Shown: positions 50,698-61,634, counted from the stretch's first letter. The stretch: DNA of 64,000 bases from Actinobacillus suis ATCC 33415 (GCF_000739435.1 NZ_CP009159.1:1116001-1180000); one strand, 5' to 3'. A program made the numbers and translations. Notes: generated by a model not told the origin, from the letters alone.

Positions 50698-51324
50698 TTA
50701 TTTTGTACCGAAAATCTTATCACCGGCATCACCAAGTCCCGGAACAATATAACCATGCTCATTTAGGTGGCTGTCAATTGAAGCGGTAAATAATTCTACA
50801 TCTGGGTGTGCAGCTTCTAACGCTTTAATCCCTTCCGGAGCAGCAACAAGCACAAGCACTTTAATTTGTTTACAACCTGCTTTTTTCAATAAATCAATGG
50901 TTGCAATCATTGAACCACCAGTCGCTAACATTGGATCCACAATAATCGCTAAACGCTCTTCTACATCATTCGCTAACTTAGTGAAATACGGTACCGGCTC
51001 TAACGTTTCTTCATTACGGTAAATACCAACAACGCTAATACGCGCACTTGGAATATGTTCTAAAACGCCATCCATCATACCTAGGCCTGCACGTAAAATC
51101 GGTACTACTGTTACTTTTTTACCTTTTATACGTTCAACTTCGACCTTACCACACCAACCGTCAATTTCTACTAATTCTGTTTCAAGATCAGTTGTCGCTT
51201 CGTATGTTAATAAACTACCCACTTCTGTCGCTAATGCACGGAAATCTTTAGTATTAATATCCGCTGCTCGCATTAAGCCTAATTTATGTTTTACTAATGG
51301 ATGTTTAACTTCTACAATTTTCAT
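50698..51324 (-). CDS. upp: uracil phosphoribosyltransferase
   Basis: A 208-residue UPRT salvaging uracil to UMP with [23 protein letters not shown] opens it; the PRPP loop is [20 protein letters not shown], and the uracil-binding end is [18 protein letters not shown]. Length equals E. coli Upp (208). No uraA permease gene is adjacent. The pyrR-type protein at 48082 may overlap it in activity. Confidence 0.97.
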   Translation of the reverse strand: MKIVEVKHPLVKHKLGLMRAADINTKDFRALATEVGSLLTYEATTDLETELVEIDGWCGKVEVERIKGKKVTVVPILRAGLGMMDGVLEHIPSARISVVGIYRNEETLEPVPYFTKLANDVEERLAIIVDPMLATGGSMIATIDLLKKAGCKQIKVLVLVAAPEGIKALEAAHPDVELFTASIDSHLNEHGYIVPGLGDAGDKIFGTK

Positions 51325-51399
51325 TTGTGGCTCCTAAGCATTTAAATGCTAACTTTATGCTATAAGCAGAGTTTTATCCTCTGCTTCTCCTAAATCTAT

Positions 51400-53085
51400 T
51401 TATACGCTTTGTGCTTTTGCTAATTCTTCATCTCGCAATACACGACGTAAAATCTTACCGACATTGCTCTTCGGTAATTCATCACGGAACTCAATTTCAC
51501 GAGGAATCTTATAGCCGGTGAGGTACTGGCGGCAATAATTACGCAGTTCTTCACGTGTTAAGCTCTCATCTTTTTTAGTAACAAAGATTTTAATCGCTTC
51601 ACCTGACGATTTACTCGGTACACCAATTGCAACTACTTCGTTTACTTTCGGGTTATGCGCAACAACATCTTCGATCTCATTCGGATATACATTGAAACCG
51701 GAAACAATAATCATATCTTTTTTACGATCAACAATGCGTAAATTCAGATCTTCGCCCATCACCACAATATCACCAGTTGCCATCCAGCCATCTTTTAAAA
51801 CATTTGCCGTATCTTCCGGACGCTGCCAATAGCCTTTCATTACCTGAGGACCTTTTACCCAAAGTTCTCCTCGTTCACCCATTGTTACATCATGTCCTTC
51901 ATCATCGACAATACGAATATCGGTATTTGGCACTGGAATCCCAATCGAGCCGGTATGCTCGGTCGAATCAGAGCGAGTTGCCGCAATCAATGGTGAACAT
52001 TCAGTCATGCCATAGCCTTCAATGATATGGCTACCCGTTAATTCGTGCCAACGTTTTGCAACTGCAGATTGAATTGCTGCGCCGCCACCTACACTCAGTT
52101 TTAAATTTGAGAAATCAACTTCTTTGAAGTTTTCATTGTTTAATAAGGCATTAAATAGTGTATTAACACCCGTTAATGCTACAAAACGGTATTTTTTCAG
52201 CTCTTTAACGAACCCCGGAATATCTCTAGGATTTGTAATAAGTAATCCCGTTACTCCCAGCTCAATAAAGAGCAAACAATTCACAGAAAGTGCAAAAACA
52301 TGATAGAGAGGCAAAGGAATCACTGCAATACGCTCACGAGCATTCTTAAGCAATGGCTCTGCAACCCATTTTGCCTGCAGGACGTTTGCAATCACACTAC
52401 CATGCGTCAACATTGCGCCTTTTGCAACACCTGTTGTGCCACCGGTATATTGAAGAAACGCAAGATCATCTTTATAAACCATCGGTTTTACATATTGACG
52501 CTGTTTACCGATACTTAATGCTTCGCGGAAACTTACTGCGTGCGGTAACTTATATTTAGGTACTAACTTTTTCACGTATTTTACGACAAAGTTTACCAAT
52601 GTACGTTTACCAAAAGAAAGCTGATCTCCCATACGAGTTAAAATTACGTGCTTAACACTCGTATCAAAAACCACTTTTTCTAATGTTGCTGCAAAATTTG
52701 ATACAATAACGATTGCTTTCGCACCACTATCATTAAGTTGATGTTCAAGTTCTCTCGGGGTATATAGCGGATTAACATTCACCACAACTAAACCCGCACG
52801 TAAAGCACCGAATAATGCGATTGGATATTGCAATAAATTAGGCATCATTAATGCAATTCGTTCGCCTTTTTCTAAACGTAATTCATTTTGCAGATAAGCT
52901 GCAAAAGCGCGGCTACGCTCTTCTAACTTACGAAATGTTAATACTTTACCCATATTAATATAGGCCGGCATATCAGGATGCTTACGCACAGCAGATTCAA
53001 GCATTTCAAGTAATGATTCATATTGATTAACATCAATAGTTTGAGCTGAACCTTCTGGGTAATTTTTTAACCAAATTTTCTCCAT
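51400..53085 (-). CDS. fadD: long-chain fatty acid-CoA ligase
   Basis: A 561-residue AMP-forming acyl-CoA synthetase. The P-loop-like AMP signature is [15 protein letters not shown], a second block is [12 protein letters not shown], and the C-terminal FACS motif is [32 protein letters not shown] (split across the hinge). Length equals E. coli FadD (561). In this family of host-adapted bacteria it more likely channels exogenous fatty acids to lipids than to beta-oxidation; no other fad genes are nearby. Confidence 0.95.
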   Translation of the reverse strand: MEKIWLKNYPEGSAQTIDVNQYESLLEMLESAVRKHPDMPAYINMGKVLTFRKLEERSRAFAAYLQNELRLEKGERIALMMPNLLQYPIALFGALRAGLVVVNVNPLYTPRELEHQLNDSGAKAIVIVSNFAATLEKVVFDTSVKHVILTRMGDQLSFGKRTLVNFVVKYVKKLVPKYKLPHAVSFREALSIGKQRQYVKPMVYKDDLAFLQYTGGTTGVAKGAMLTHGSVIANVLQAKWVAEPLLKNARERIAVIPLPLYHVFALSVNCLLFIELGVTGLLITNPRDIPGFVKELKKYRFVALTGVNTLFNALLNNENFKEVDFSNLKLSVGGGAAIQSAVAKRWHELTGSHIIEGYGMTECSPLIAATRSDSTEHTGSIGIPVPNTDIRIVDDEGHDVTMGERGELWVKGPQVMKGYWQRPEDTANVLKDGWMATGDIVVMGEDLNLRIVDRKKDMIIVSGFNVYPNEIEDVVAHNPKVNEVVAIGVPSKSSGEAIKIFVTKKDESLTREELRNYCRQYLTGYKIPREIEFRDELPKSNVGKILRRVLRDEELAKAQSV

Positions 53086-53095
53086 ATTGTCTCCA

Positions 53096-53524
53096 TTAAA
53101 TCCGTCCTAGAAATACGGGGGTAAACTCGCTTTCCCGTATTTGACTCATCATTTTTTTTATTCCGATAAAAGTCCCACCGGTGCAAATACACATAGCAAG
53201 AACAACCAATAATTCATTTGCAAAAAGTTGAGAAAATCCGACCGCTGATAAAATTAATACCAATAACGGCATGACATAGATCCAAAAAACACTACGCAGC
53301 AAAGTTTGCTCTGCGAGACCGATTCGAATTTGTTCGCCGACTGCAAGCTGTTCACTTACCTTTAATTCAAATTTCGGTGCAAATTTTTCCCCAGCTAAAG
53401 CAGATAAAGATTTTGTTCCGCAACTTTCTTTTGCCGCACACCCACCACACGCACTTTTAGCGCTACATTGTACGGTTGCTAAGCCATTCCGATAACTAAT
53501 CACCGTTGCAATTTCAACCATCAT
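53096..53524 (-). CDS. rseC: RseC family protein (SoxR reducing system)
   Basis: A 142-residue inner-membrane protein. The N-terminal cysteine motif C-x5-C-x2-C-x5-C is present ([16 protein letters not shown]), followed by two membrane segments ([18 protein letters not shown] and [18 protein letters not shown]). The start at 53524 follows AGGAG by 8-9 bases; the two-ATG context leaves one residue open. In E. coli rseC ends the rpoE operon; here a terminator separates it from rseA, and fadD follows 10 bases later. Confidence 0.9.
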   Translation of the reverse strand: MMVEIATVISYRNGLATVQCSAKSACGGCAAKESCGTKSLSALAGEKFAPKFELKVSEQLAVGEQIRIGLAEQTLLRSVFWIYVMPLLVLILSAVGFSQLFANELLVVLAMCICTGGTFIGIKKMMSQIRESEFTPVFLGRI

Positions 53525-53639
53525 TATTTTGTTCTCCTGTATCATGTACCCGCTAACTGCCTTAATTCGCAGAATAAAAACATAATATTTCGTTTAATTC
53601 TCATCGGCTAGAGGACGGAGGTCTGAATAGGTAATAAAA

Positions 53640-53696
53640 AAGCGGTAAGATTGTAGCAAATTTTTGCAAAAAATTCGCTAAATCTTACCGCTTAAT
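53640..53696. terminator. terminator between rseA and rseC
   Basis: AAGCGGTAAGATT (53640-53652) pairs with AATCTTACCGCTT (53681-53693); TAGC/GCTA extends the stem inward. The inverted arms resemble uptake-signal halves. It separates rpoE-rseA from rseC. Confidence 0.75.
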
Positions 53697-53751
53697 TAGG
53701 CTAATAATTTAACCTGTTTAATAATGAAACGAAAATGACAGGCTTTCAAGC

Positions 53752-54381
53752 TTAGTTAGTCTTTTGCATTTCACCATTTTCAGCTGGTTCCATTGAAGAT
53801 GTTTGAGCTCTTGCTTTTTGTTCTTCTGATAATGTTACTGCGCCAGCATTTGGACGACGTTGTAATTCGTTAGTTTGTAATAACGTATTAATTTTATCTT
53901 GTTGCTGTTCTAATTGAGTCGCCGTAGGCACATCTTTTTCAGGTGCGTTATAACTTACAGGCTGAACCGAATCACTAAATGGTTGGGTTTGTAAAACAGG
54001 CTGATCTGCTTGTGCAATATCATTATCCGTTCCCATCATATTCACACCCAACACTGCAACTAAACACACAGATGCAGCAATACCGGCTTGCATAAGTGGC
54101 GTCCCCCAACGTTTAAGTTTGAGTAACATACCTTTTGGCTGGGCCTGCTCATTCGCTGCTACCAATGATGGAGATTCAATCTCTTCATTTTCAAGCAATG
54201 CTTCCATTTTTGCAGAGAAATCATCACCTAGAATGATTTCGTCACCATGCATAACACTGCTAATTGCATGGTAGCTAGCCCATTTTTGCTTTAATTCAGG
54301 ATCGTTACATAATTCATTGATGAATGCATCATCAACATTATGCCCATCCATAAAAGCTGAAAGGGTTTCTCTTTGTTGCAT
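53752..54381 (-). CDS. rseA: anti-sigma-E factor RseA
   Basis: A 209-residue single-pass inner-membrane anti-sigma factor (mclA in Haemophilus). The N-terminal cytoplasmic sigma-binding domain starts MQQRETLSAFMDGHNVDD; the membrane segment is about residues 97-116 (AGIAASVCLVAVLGVNMMG), followed by a periplasmic, Gln-rich tail. The start at 54381 has GGAG 8 bases upstream. It begins 19 bases after rpoE. No rseB follows. Confidence 0.93.
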   Translation of the reverse strand: MQQRETLSAFMDGHNVDDAFINELCNDPELKQKWASYHAISSVMHGDEIILGDDFSAKMEALLENEEIESPSLVAANEQAQPKGMLLKLKRWGTPLMQAGIAASVCLVAVLGVNMMGTDNDIAQADQPVLQTQPFSDSVQPVSYNAPEKDVPTATQLEQQQDKINTLLQTNELQRRPNAGAVTLSEEQKARAQTSSMEPAENGEMQKTN

Positions 54382-54400
54382 AATAAACTCCGATTGAATC

Positions 54401-54979
54401 TTAAATCTGCTGCATAAGAGGATTAATTTTTGCATCAATTGCTTCTCTTGCCCTGAAGATACGTGAACGAACCGTACCTACCGGACATTGCATTACTTCT
54501 GCAATTTCCTCATAGCTTAACCCTTCTAACTCACGCAAGGTAATTGCGGTTTTAAGCTCTTCAGGCAAGCTCTCAATTGTGTCGAAAACAACACGTTTTA
54601 ATTCTTCGGACAACACCATACTTTCCGGCGTATCCCCCTCACGAAGCTGTACACCTGCATCAAAACTTTCAGCATCTTCTGCCAAAATATCTTCTTTAGG
54701 CGGACGTCTTCCTAAGGCTGTTAAGTGATTCTTAGCTGTATTTACTGCAATACGATAAAGCCATGTATAAAAAGCGCTTTCTCCACGGAAAGACTCTAAT
54801 GAACGATAAGCTTTAATAAATGATTCTTGCACAATATCTGGAATATCATCGCGTGCGACATAACGGGTTAATAGACCCGCTACTCTATTTTGATAACGCA
54901 CGACGAGTAAATTAAATGCTTTTTTGTCACCTTGCTGTGCACGCTCAACCAAAATTTGATCGGCTACCTGCTCACTCAT
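54401..54979 (-). CDS. rpoE: RNA polymerase sigma-E factor
   Basis: A 192-residue ECF sigma factor for the envelope stress response. Region 2 includes ARDDIPDIVQESFIKAYRSL and FYTWLYRIAVNTAKNHL, and region 4 is LRELEGLSYEEIAEVMQCPVGTVRSRI FRARE-like. Length equals E. coli RpoE (191). Upstream lies a plausible self-activated promoter. Targets in this family include outer-membrane protein genes and chaperones such as surA. Confidence 0.97.
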   Translation of the reverse strand: MSEQVADQILVERAQQGDKKAFNLLVVRYQNRVAGLLTRYVARDDIPDIVQESFIKAYRSLESFRGESAFYTWLYRIAVNTAKNHLTALGRRPPKEDILAEDAESFDAGVQLREGDTPESMVLSEELKRVVFDTIESLPEELKTAITLRELEGLSYEEIAEVMQCPVGTVRSRIFRAREAIDAKINPLMQQI

Positions 54980-55042
54980 CTATCTGCGTTCTCCTAACTT
55001 AGTTACGCGTATATTCTTTCATCACTTTCACATCGTATATCA

Positions 55043-55071
55043 CTTAGTATATAAAACCATGTAAAAGTTCC
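55043..55071 (-). promoter_or_regulatory. possible sigma-E-dependent promoter of rpoE
   Basis: On the minus strand GGAACTT (55065-55071) and ACTAAG (55043-55048) are 16 bases apart, resembling the sigma-E consensus (GGAACTT-N16-TCTGA). It would make rpoE autoregulated, as in E. coli. The -10 is a weak match. Confidence 0.45.
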
Positions 55072-55250
55072 TAAAAGAATAGGCTAATTAAAAAATTTAC
55101 AAATCATTTTAATCCGAATACATAAGAAGCCAGTATTGACGCAAATATATGCTGCTTACTAGACTGCTCAGGTATAAGAAAATTCAATTTTTCGCTAACA
55201 AAAAGATCGTGTGATTAATAAATAAACAAAAAGATCATTATCCTATAAAT

Positions 55251-55320
55251 GAAGCGGTCAGATTTTACTGGATTTTCGTAAAAATACCACTCTATCTGAC
55301 CGCTTCTTTCTATTTTTTAA
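55251..55320. terminator. paired hairpin downstream of leuA
   Basis: GAAGCGGTCAGAT (55251-55263) pairs with ATCTGACCGCTTC (55294-55306). The T-run is on the plus-strand side. The gap between rpoE and leuA (54980-55338) otherwise holds only the rpoE promoter. Confidence 0.65.
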
Positions 55321-55338
55321 TATTTTCTGATGTTTTTT

Positions 55339-56886
55339 CTATTTCTTTGCTTTTAAATCCGCAACTTTATGCGCACGATAAATAGCATTAATCGCATGAA
55401 TTAAAGCACGAGCTGATGATTCAACAATATCGGTTGCTAAACCTACACCGTGGAAACGACGACCTTCATGTTCAACCACAATATCCACTTGCCCAAGCGC
55501 TTCTGCTCCCTCGCCTTTTGCGGTAAGGTTATAATGCGACATTTTAATATCCATTCCTACAATTTTAAGAATCGCATTATACACAGCATCTACTGGACCG
55601 TTACCACCGTTTGACACTTCACTCACACGCTTACCATCAAGTTCAACCTGAACGAAAGCCGATGCAGGTAAGCCACTAATCATTTGTGATGTAATCACAT
55701 CTAAATGCAATCTATCTTCATCGCCTGCCTGCATATCAATAAAGGCTAGCGCTTCCAAATCATAGTCAAACACCTGACCTTTCTTATCTGCTAATTTTAA
55801 GAATGCGTCATAAAGTTTATCCAAATCATAGTCACTTTCTTGATATCCCATTTCCGTCATATGATTTTTTACAGCCGCACGCCCCGAACGAGCAGTAAGA
55901 TTTAATTTTTCTTTCTTCAAGCCGATTGTTTCAGGCGACATAATTTCATAAGTATTTTTGTTTTTCACCATACCGTCTTGGTGAATACCTGATGAATGTG
56001 CAAATGCATTTGAACCGACAATCGCTTTATTCGGCTGAATCGGCATATTACATAATTGGCTGACCATTTGGCTAACACGATGAATTTCTTGCGTATTAAT
56101 GCGAGTATCTTTGCCATTGAACATATCTTGGCGAGTTTTGATTGCCATTACTACTTCTTCTAATGCCGTATTACCTGCACGTTCACCGATACCGTTAATC
56201 GTACATTCAATTTGTCTCGCACCGTTTAACACGGCAGTGAGAGAATTTGCCGTCGCCATACCCAAATCATTGTGGCAATGCACTGAAACAACCGCTTTAT
56301 CAATATTCGGTACTCGGTTCATCACATTGGCAATAATATCGCCATACTGATATGGTAAGCAGTAACCCACTGTATCAGGAATATTTACCGTGGTCGCACC
56401 CGCATTAATTGCCGCTTCTACGATACGACAAATATTGTCAATTCCAGTACGCCCCGCATCTTCACATGAAAACTCCACATCGTCGGTATAACTTCTTGCA
56501 CGTTTTACCGCTTTTACCGCCATTTCAACTACGTCATCAAACGAACGTTTTAATTTAGATTCAACGTGAATTGCCGAGCTGGCAATAAATGTGTGAATAC
56601 GGAACGCTTCCGCAACTTTTAATGCTTCCGCCGCAACATCAATATCTTTATCCACAGCACGAGAAAGCGCACAAACTCGGCTATTTTTAATATTCTGTGC
56701 AATGGTTTTTACTGATTCGAAATCGCCCGCAGAGGAAACAGGAAACCCCACTTCCATTACATCGACACCTAAACGCTCAAGCGCTAACGCAATTTGTAGT
56801 TTTTCTTTTACGGTTAAACTTGCTTTTAGTGCTTGTTCGCCATCACGTAATGTCGTATCAAAAATAATAATGTTGTTATTGCTCAT
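55339..56886 (-). CDS. leuA: 2-isopropylmalate synthase
   Basis: A 515-residue enzyme of the first committed leucine step (acetyl-CoA plus 2-oxoisovalerate). Catalytic TIM barrel (about 1-270) with [17 protein letters not shown] and the metal-binding [16 protein letters not shown]-terminal LeuA allosteric domain (about 385-515). The start at 56886 has GGAG upstream. The leuL leader and attenuator lie ahead. leuBCD are not in the window; the next minus-strand gene is rpoE, so leuA stands alone. Confidence 0.96.
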   Translation of the reverse strand: MSNNNIIIFDTTLRDGEQALKASLTVKEKLQIALALERLGVDVMEVGFPVSSAGDFESVKTIAQNIKNSRVCALSRAVDKDIDVAAEALKVAEAFRIHTFIASSAIHVESKLKRSFDDVVEMAVKAVKRARSYTDDVEFSCEDAGRTGIDNICRIVEAAINAGATTVNIPDTVGYCLPYQYGDIIANVMNRVPNIDKAVVSVHCHNDLGMATANSLTAVLNGARQIECTINGIGERAGNTALEEVVMAIKTRQDMFNGKDTRINTQEIHRVSQMVSQLCNMPIQPNKAIVGSNAFAHSSGIHQDGMVKNKNTYEIMSPETIGLKKEKLNLTARSGRAAVKNHMTEMGYQESDYDLDKLYDAFLKLADKKGQVFDYDLEALAFIDMQAGDEDRLHLDVITSQMISGLPASAFVQVELDGKRVSEVSNGGNGPVDAVYNAILKIVGMDIKMSHYNLTAKGEGAEALGQVDIVVEHEGRRFHGVGLATDIVESSARALIHAINAIYRAHKVADLKAKK

Positions 56887-56984
56887 GGGCTTCTCCATTA
56901 GTGTTAAAACACCGATTTAATTAAAATGAGTAAAATACCTACGATAAACACTCGTTTTTCTTTTTTATTATTTCTTTTAAAAAA

Positions 56985-57024
56985 TTAAGAAAAAATAAAA
57001 AAAAACCCGCATCGATGTGCGGGT
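56985..57024 (-). terminator. leu attenuator terminator
   Basis: On the minus strand ACCCGCA and TGCGGGT (plus 57018-57024 and 57005-57011) form a GC stem followed by an uninterrupted T-run. It sits between leuL and leuA, as expected for leucine attenuation. Confidence 0.88.
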
Positions 57025-57062
57025 AAAGTGTGGATAGTGAACTATTTTCGTCCAACCAACCT

Positions 57063-57119
57063 TTATCCTCGCACAGAATGCGATAACAGAAGAAGTCGGA
57101 GAGAAAGTAGTTTTTCCAT
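57063..57119 (-). CDS. leuL: leu operon leader peptide LeuL
   Basis: An 18-residue peptide, MEKLLSLRLLLLSHSVRG, with seven leucine codons (CTA, CTT, CTC, CTT, CTT, CTG, TTA). It precedes a terminator hairpin and leuA, the classical arrangement for attenuation by charged tRNA-Leu. A TCGCA/TGCGA hairpin overlaps its end, the expected pause structure. The ribosome-binding site is poor, but leucine density and position make the call strong. Confidence 0.88.
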   Translation of the reverse strand: MEKLLSLRLLLLSHSVRG

Positions 57120-57169
57120 TGTGTTGTGTGTGTGTTTATGTTTGCATAGTTATTCGAAATACAAGAGCT

Positions 57170-57197
57170 ATATTAGCCTCAAATAGAGTGAAGTCAA
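57170..57197 (-). promoter_or_regulatory. leuL-leuA promoter
   Basis: On the minus strand TTGACT (57192-57197) and TAATAT (57170-57175) are 16 bases apart. The start near 57163 would give a leader of about 45 bases before leuL. The remaining 290 bases up to yigL show no feature I can support. Confidence 0.65.
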
Positions 57198-57489
57198 TAG
57201 AATTTTTCACTCCTCGCAAACGTTTTCTTGGTAATTTCAAATATAAAAACAGTGATAAATTCTTCATTTAATAAATTAATTAGCAATTAATCCCAAATTA
57301 AGATTATTCCTCCAAATAAAAGCAATGCCTTTTGAGAAATAACAAAGCCTTACACTTTTTATTCGTTTTGTGATTTTTTAAACGATTTTTGGTTAAAATA
57401 ACGTAAAATCACTATTTTCTTTGAAGATAAAGCTTAAATTTGCTAGCCTTTGCAGAATAATTGTCTAAAAAATATTTGAGGAAATAACA

Positions 57490-58305
57490 ATGAATCAACC
57501 ATTTAAAGCCATCGTTTCAGATTTAGACGGAACCTTATTAAATGCAGAACATAAAATTGGCAATTTTACGATTGAAACATTAAGTAAACTTGCTGCTCAA
57601 GGTGTTGATATCTTTCTGGCGACCGGACGAAATTTGCCAGACGTGAAACACATTATCAATAAAGTCGATTTAAAAGAAGCGATGCTAATTACTTCAAATG
57701 GTGCAAGAGCTAATTTCCTTTCCGGTGATACCGTCCTAAACCATTACATTCCCAAAGAACTTGCCTTTCAATTAATGCAAATACCTTTTGATCCAACTCG
57801 TGTGTGCCTTAATACCTATCAAGGCGATGAGTGGTTTATCAACATTGATATCGAACAACTGAAAAAATATCACAAAGATTCCGGTTTTACCTATCAAGTT
57901 ACCGATTTCAGCCAACATCACGGAAAACAAACGGAAAAAGTGTTCTTTATCGGGAAAACACCAGAAGATCTTATTCCGATCGAGACTTATATTCGACAAC
58001 ATTTCGGGGATCAGCTTTATATTACTTACTCCGGTATTTTATGCTTAGAGATTATGCATAAATCCGTTTGTAAAGCGAATGCACTTGAGGAATTAGTCAG
58101 ATTACGAGGCTATACCTTACAAGATTGTTTAGCATTCGGTGACGGTATGAACGATATAGAAATGCTTGCTCGTGTCGGCAAAGGTTGCATTATGGAGAAT
58201 GCCGACCCAAGGCTAAAACAAGCCCTTCCACATAACGAGGTGATCGGTAATCACAAACATGAAGCAGTCGCTAGCTATATCCGTGCAACCTTTGGTATTA
58301 TTTAA
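57490..58305 (+). CDS. yigL: HAD phosphatase YigL (pyridoxal phosphate / sugar phosphatase)
   Basis: A 271-residue Cof-type HAD hydrolase. Motif I is SDLDGTLL (about 10-17), motif II ATGRNLPDVKHI, and motif IV FGDGMNDIEMLARVGKGCIM. Blocks such as ITSNGARAN, YQGDEWFIN and CLEIMHKSVCKANALEELV match E. coli YigL better than YbiV or YidA. YigL dephosphorylates pyridoxal 5-phosphate and sugar phosphates, and in E. coli is an SgrS target in glucose-phosphate stress. RBS GAGGAA 7 bases upstream. Confidence 0.88.
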   Translation: MNQPFKAIVSDLDGTLLNAEHKIGNFTIETLSKLAAQGVDIFLATGRNLPDVKHIINKVDLKEAMLITSNGARANFLSGDTVLNHYIPKELAFQLMQIPFDPTRVCLNTYQGDEWFINIDIEQLKKYHKDSGFTYQVTDFSQHHGKQTEKVFFIGKTPEDLIPIETYIRQHFGDQLYITYSGILCLEIMHKSVCKANALEELVRLRGYTLQDCLAFGDGMNDIEMLARVGKGCIMENADPRLKQALPHNEVIGNHKHEAVASYIRATFGII

Positions 58306-58314
58306 GTTTCAAGT

Positions 58315-58375
58315 AAGCGGTCAAATTTCGGAATTATTTTGCAAAAAACAGGTCAAAAACGACCGCTTATTTATT
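58315..58375 (+). terminator. paired uptake-signal hairpin after yigL
   Basis: AAGCGGTC (58315-58322) pairs with GACCGCTT (58361-58368), followed by ATTTATT. The 38-base loop is A/T-rich. Confidence 0.6.
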
Positions 58376-58404
58376 GATCTTTACCCACTAAAATTGGAAA
58401 ACAA

Positions 58405-59583
58405 ATGAAACTAAAACCTATCATTACCGCATTAGTGCTTGCGGGTATTACAACCGCAGGTTACTTCTATTTTTCGAGTAGCGATGAGGCGCAACAAATT
58501 CACTATATAACCGAACCGGTTACTCGCAACACGATAGATAAAAGTGTGCTGGCAACTGGCTCGGTGCGTGCAAGCAAACGTACTGAAGTTGGTGCGCAAG
58601 TTTCAGGGAAAATTATTAATCTCTACGTTACACTTGGTCAAACGGTCAAAAAAGGTGATCTGATTGCCGATATTGACTCTAGTAACCAAAGTAACAGTTT
58701 AAGCACCGCAGAAGCCAATCTTGCTTCTTATCAAGCCAAGTTATCTTCTGCACAAGTGGCTTTAGAAGTAGCACAATCAAATTACACACGTTTGAGTAAA
58801 TTATATAAACAAGCTAGTGCATCTCAATCCGATCTTGAAACGGCTAAAAATACTTTAGCCGCTGCTAAAGCAAGTGTGGATGAAGCAAAATCACAAATCA
58901 AATCGGCACAAATTTCGGTAGCTGATGCGAGAACCAATTTAAATTACACCCAAATTGTCTCACCAATGGATGGAACAATTGTATCCGTTCCAATTTCAGT
59001 TGGGCAAACCGTGAATTCGGCACAAACCTCACCAACCATTGTGCACGTTGCCGACCTATCAAAAATGTTAATCAAATTGGAGATTTCCGAAGGTGATATT
59101 GCGCAAGTTATGAAAGGTCAAAATATGACATTCACTACGCTCGCCGAACCGAATCATAAATATCACAGCAAAATTGATAGTGTCGATCCGGCGTTAACCA
59201 CGCTCAGTGATGACAGCGCCTCAAATAAATATACTGAAAAAGCCGGTAATACCGAGGCAATTTATTACTATGCGAATTCTTTAGTAGATAATGCCGAACA
59301 ACGTTTACGGATTGGTATGACTGTGCAAGGGCAAGTGGAAATTGCTAAACGTGAAAACGTACTTGTGGTGCCGACATCGGCGTTAAAGAAAAAAGGTAAC
59401 GAAACTTTTATACAAGTTTTAGAAAACAATCAACCAATTGAAAAGAAAGTCGAATTGGGGTTAGCCGATAGCCAATATACGGAAATTACATCCGGTGTAA
59501 CCGAAGGCGAACAGGTTATTACAACTCAACGTTCCGACAGCGAACAAATCAGTATGCAGCCACGTGGTCGAGGCCCCTTCTAA
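58405..59583 (+). CDS. macA: MacA-type efflux periplasmic adaptor (HlyD family), no partner nearby
   Basis: A 392-residue membrane-fusion protein. It has an N-terminal anchor (PIITALVLAGITTAGYFYF, about 4-22), a barrel-sandwich lipoyl half (VGAQVSGKIINLYVTLGQTV), a long alpha-hairpin (about 105-170, SSAQVALEVAQSNYTRLSKL onward), the second lipoyl half and a beta-barrel (LVVPTSALKKKGNETFIQV). This is the MacA architecture. MacA normally works with the ABC protein MacB, but after this gene come a terminator and an opposing symporter. It may use a distant MacB or TolC-like partner. Confidence 0.82.
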   Translation: MKLKPIITALVLAGITTAGYFYFSSSDEAQQIHYITEPVTRNTIDKSVLATGSVRASKRTEVGAQVSGKIINLYVTLGQTVKKGDLIADIDSSNQSNSLSTAEANLASYQAKLSSAQVALEVAQSNYTRLSKLYKQASASQSDLETAKNTLAAAKASVDEAKSQIKSAQISVADARTNLNYTQIVSPMDGTIVSVPISVGQTVNSAQTSPTIVHVADLSKMLIKLEISEGDIAQVMKGQNMTFTTLAEPNHKYHSKIDSVDPALTTLSDDSASNKYTEKAGNTEAIYYYANSLVDNAEQRLRIGMTVQGQVEIAKRENVLVVPTSALKKKGNETFIQVLENNQPIEKKVELGLADSQYTEITSGVTEGEQVITTQRSDSEQISMQPRGRGPF

Positions 59584-59593
59584 TCTAGAAAAA

Positions 59594-59642
59594 ACAAGCG
59601 GTCGAAATTTGCATATTTTTTACAAATTCCGACCGCTTTCAG
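59594..59642. terminator. paired uptake-signal terminator
   Basis: AAGCGGTCG (59596-59604) pairs with CGACCGCTT (59630-59638) with AAATTT/AAATT inside; TTTC follows. It separates convergent macA and the symporter gene. Confidence 0.75.
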
Positions 59643-59659
59643 TTCTCTCAAGCGCTAGC

Positions 59660-60610
59660 CTATTCCTTGCTATCCGGCTGATTTTTGATTGCAGCAAAAA
59701 TCATCGCCAAGATCGGTCCAGAAATATTATGCCAAAAGCTAAATACGGCACTTGGTACAGCAATCAATGGATTGGCTTTAAAATGCAATGCGGCGAGCGC
59801 TGCGCCCAAGCCTGAATTTTGCATCCCAACCTCAATCGCAATCGCTTTACTATCGGCAATAGGTAATTTAAATACACGTCCGATTAAGTAACCAGTCAAA
59901 TAGCCTAACCCGTTATGCACCGCCACTACTAAGAAAATCAATAGCCCCGATTCAATAATGCGATCTTTACTTACTGAAACAACAGCGGTCACAATCAATA
60001 CAATCGCTAATACTGAAATTAACGGCATAGTTTGGCTAAATTGCTCAATTTTTTGCTTAAAGATAGAACGGATCACCACACCGATAAAAATTGGTAAAAG
60101 CACCATTTTTAAGACCGAAACAAACATCGCCCCCGCATCAATCTCTAACCATTCGCTTGCAAAAATATAAAATACCGCTGGGGTAAGTAATGGTGCTAAT
60201 AATGTCGAAACCGTGGTACACGCTACAGACAATGCGGTATTACCTTTTGCTAAGTAAGTCATCACATTTGACGAAGTGCCGCCGGGGCAAGAGCCGACCA
60301 AAATCACACCGATGGCTAAATCTGGCGGAAGTTGAAACGCTTTTGCTAAAACAAAAGCGATACTCGGCATCACGACAAATTGGGCAATTACACCTAAAAT
60401 CGCCGCTTTCGGATTTTTAGTGACTTCCGCAAAATCTTTAAAGGTAAGCGTTAAACCCATACCTAACATCACAATCCCTAATAAATAAGGAATCCAAGGG
60501 ACAAACTGTTTAAACGTATCAGGAAATTGTGCTGCAATAAAAGCAAAAAACACGACCCAGACAGCAAAAGTTTTACTGACAAATTGTGTTATTTTCAAAA
60601 GTGCATTCAT
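59660..60610 (-). CDS. BASS family transporter (bile acid:sodium symporter type)
   Basis: A 316-residue protein with about 9-10 membrane segments. The conserved BASS core GVILVGSCPGGTSSNVMTYLAKGN and the second block VEVGMQNSGLGAALAALHF (with one substitution here, AIEVGMQNSGLG) are both present. Bacterial members move organic anions with sodium; E. coli and Salmonella relatives (PanS, YocS-like) take pantothenate precursors. The substrate cannot be told from sequence. Single gene. Confidence 0.88.
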   Translation of the reverse strand: MNALLKITQFVSKTFAVWVVFFAFIAAQFPDTFKQFVPWIPYLLGIVMLGMGLTLTFKDFAEVTKNPKAAILGVIAQFVVMPSIAFVLAKAFQLPPDLAIGVILVGSCPGGTSSNVMTYLAKGNTALSVACTTVSTLLAPLLTPAVFYIFASEWLEIDAGAMFVSVLKMVLLPIFIGVVIRSIFKQKIEQFSQTMPLISVLAIVLIVTAVVSVSKDRIIESGLLIFLVVAVHNGLGYLTGYLIGRVFKLPIADSKAIAIEVGMQNSGLGAALAALHFKANPLIAVPSAVFSFWHNISGPILAMIFAAIKNQPDSKE

Positions 60611-60629
60611 GTTGTGTCCTTAATTGTTA

Positions 60630-60643
60630 TTGATTTAGATTAA
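60630..60643. promoter_or_regulatory. FNR-like box between symporter and e(P4) genes
   Basis: TTGATTTAGATTAA matches the FNR consensus at 9 of 10 positions, 20 bases before the symporter ATG and about 130 before the e(P4) gene. Its place over the symporter 5' region could repress. In AT-rich DNA chance matches occur. Confidence 0.3.
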
Positions 60644-60684
60644 AAGAGTAACAGGCTAACGTACTTTTTTACAAAAGTGAATAG

Positions 60685-61584
<900 letters not shown>

Positions 61585-61595
61585 TTGATAAAAAG

Positions 61596-61634
61596 AGACC
61601 GCTTATCAAAGCTTCTGATAAGCGGTCTTTTATT
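61596..61634. terminator. terminator after the e(P4) gene
   Basis: AGACCGCTTATCA (61596-61608) pairs with TGATAAGCGGTCT (61616-61628), a 13-bp perfect stem followed by TTTATT. The arms include uptake-signal-like halves. Confidence 0.9.

Noticed and set aside
57490..58305. Naming the HAD phosphatase YbiV or YidA
   Set aside because: Internal blocks (ITSNGARAN, DEWFIN, CLEIM) fit YigL better.
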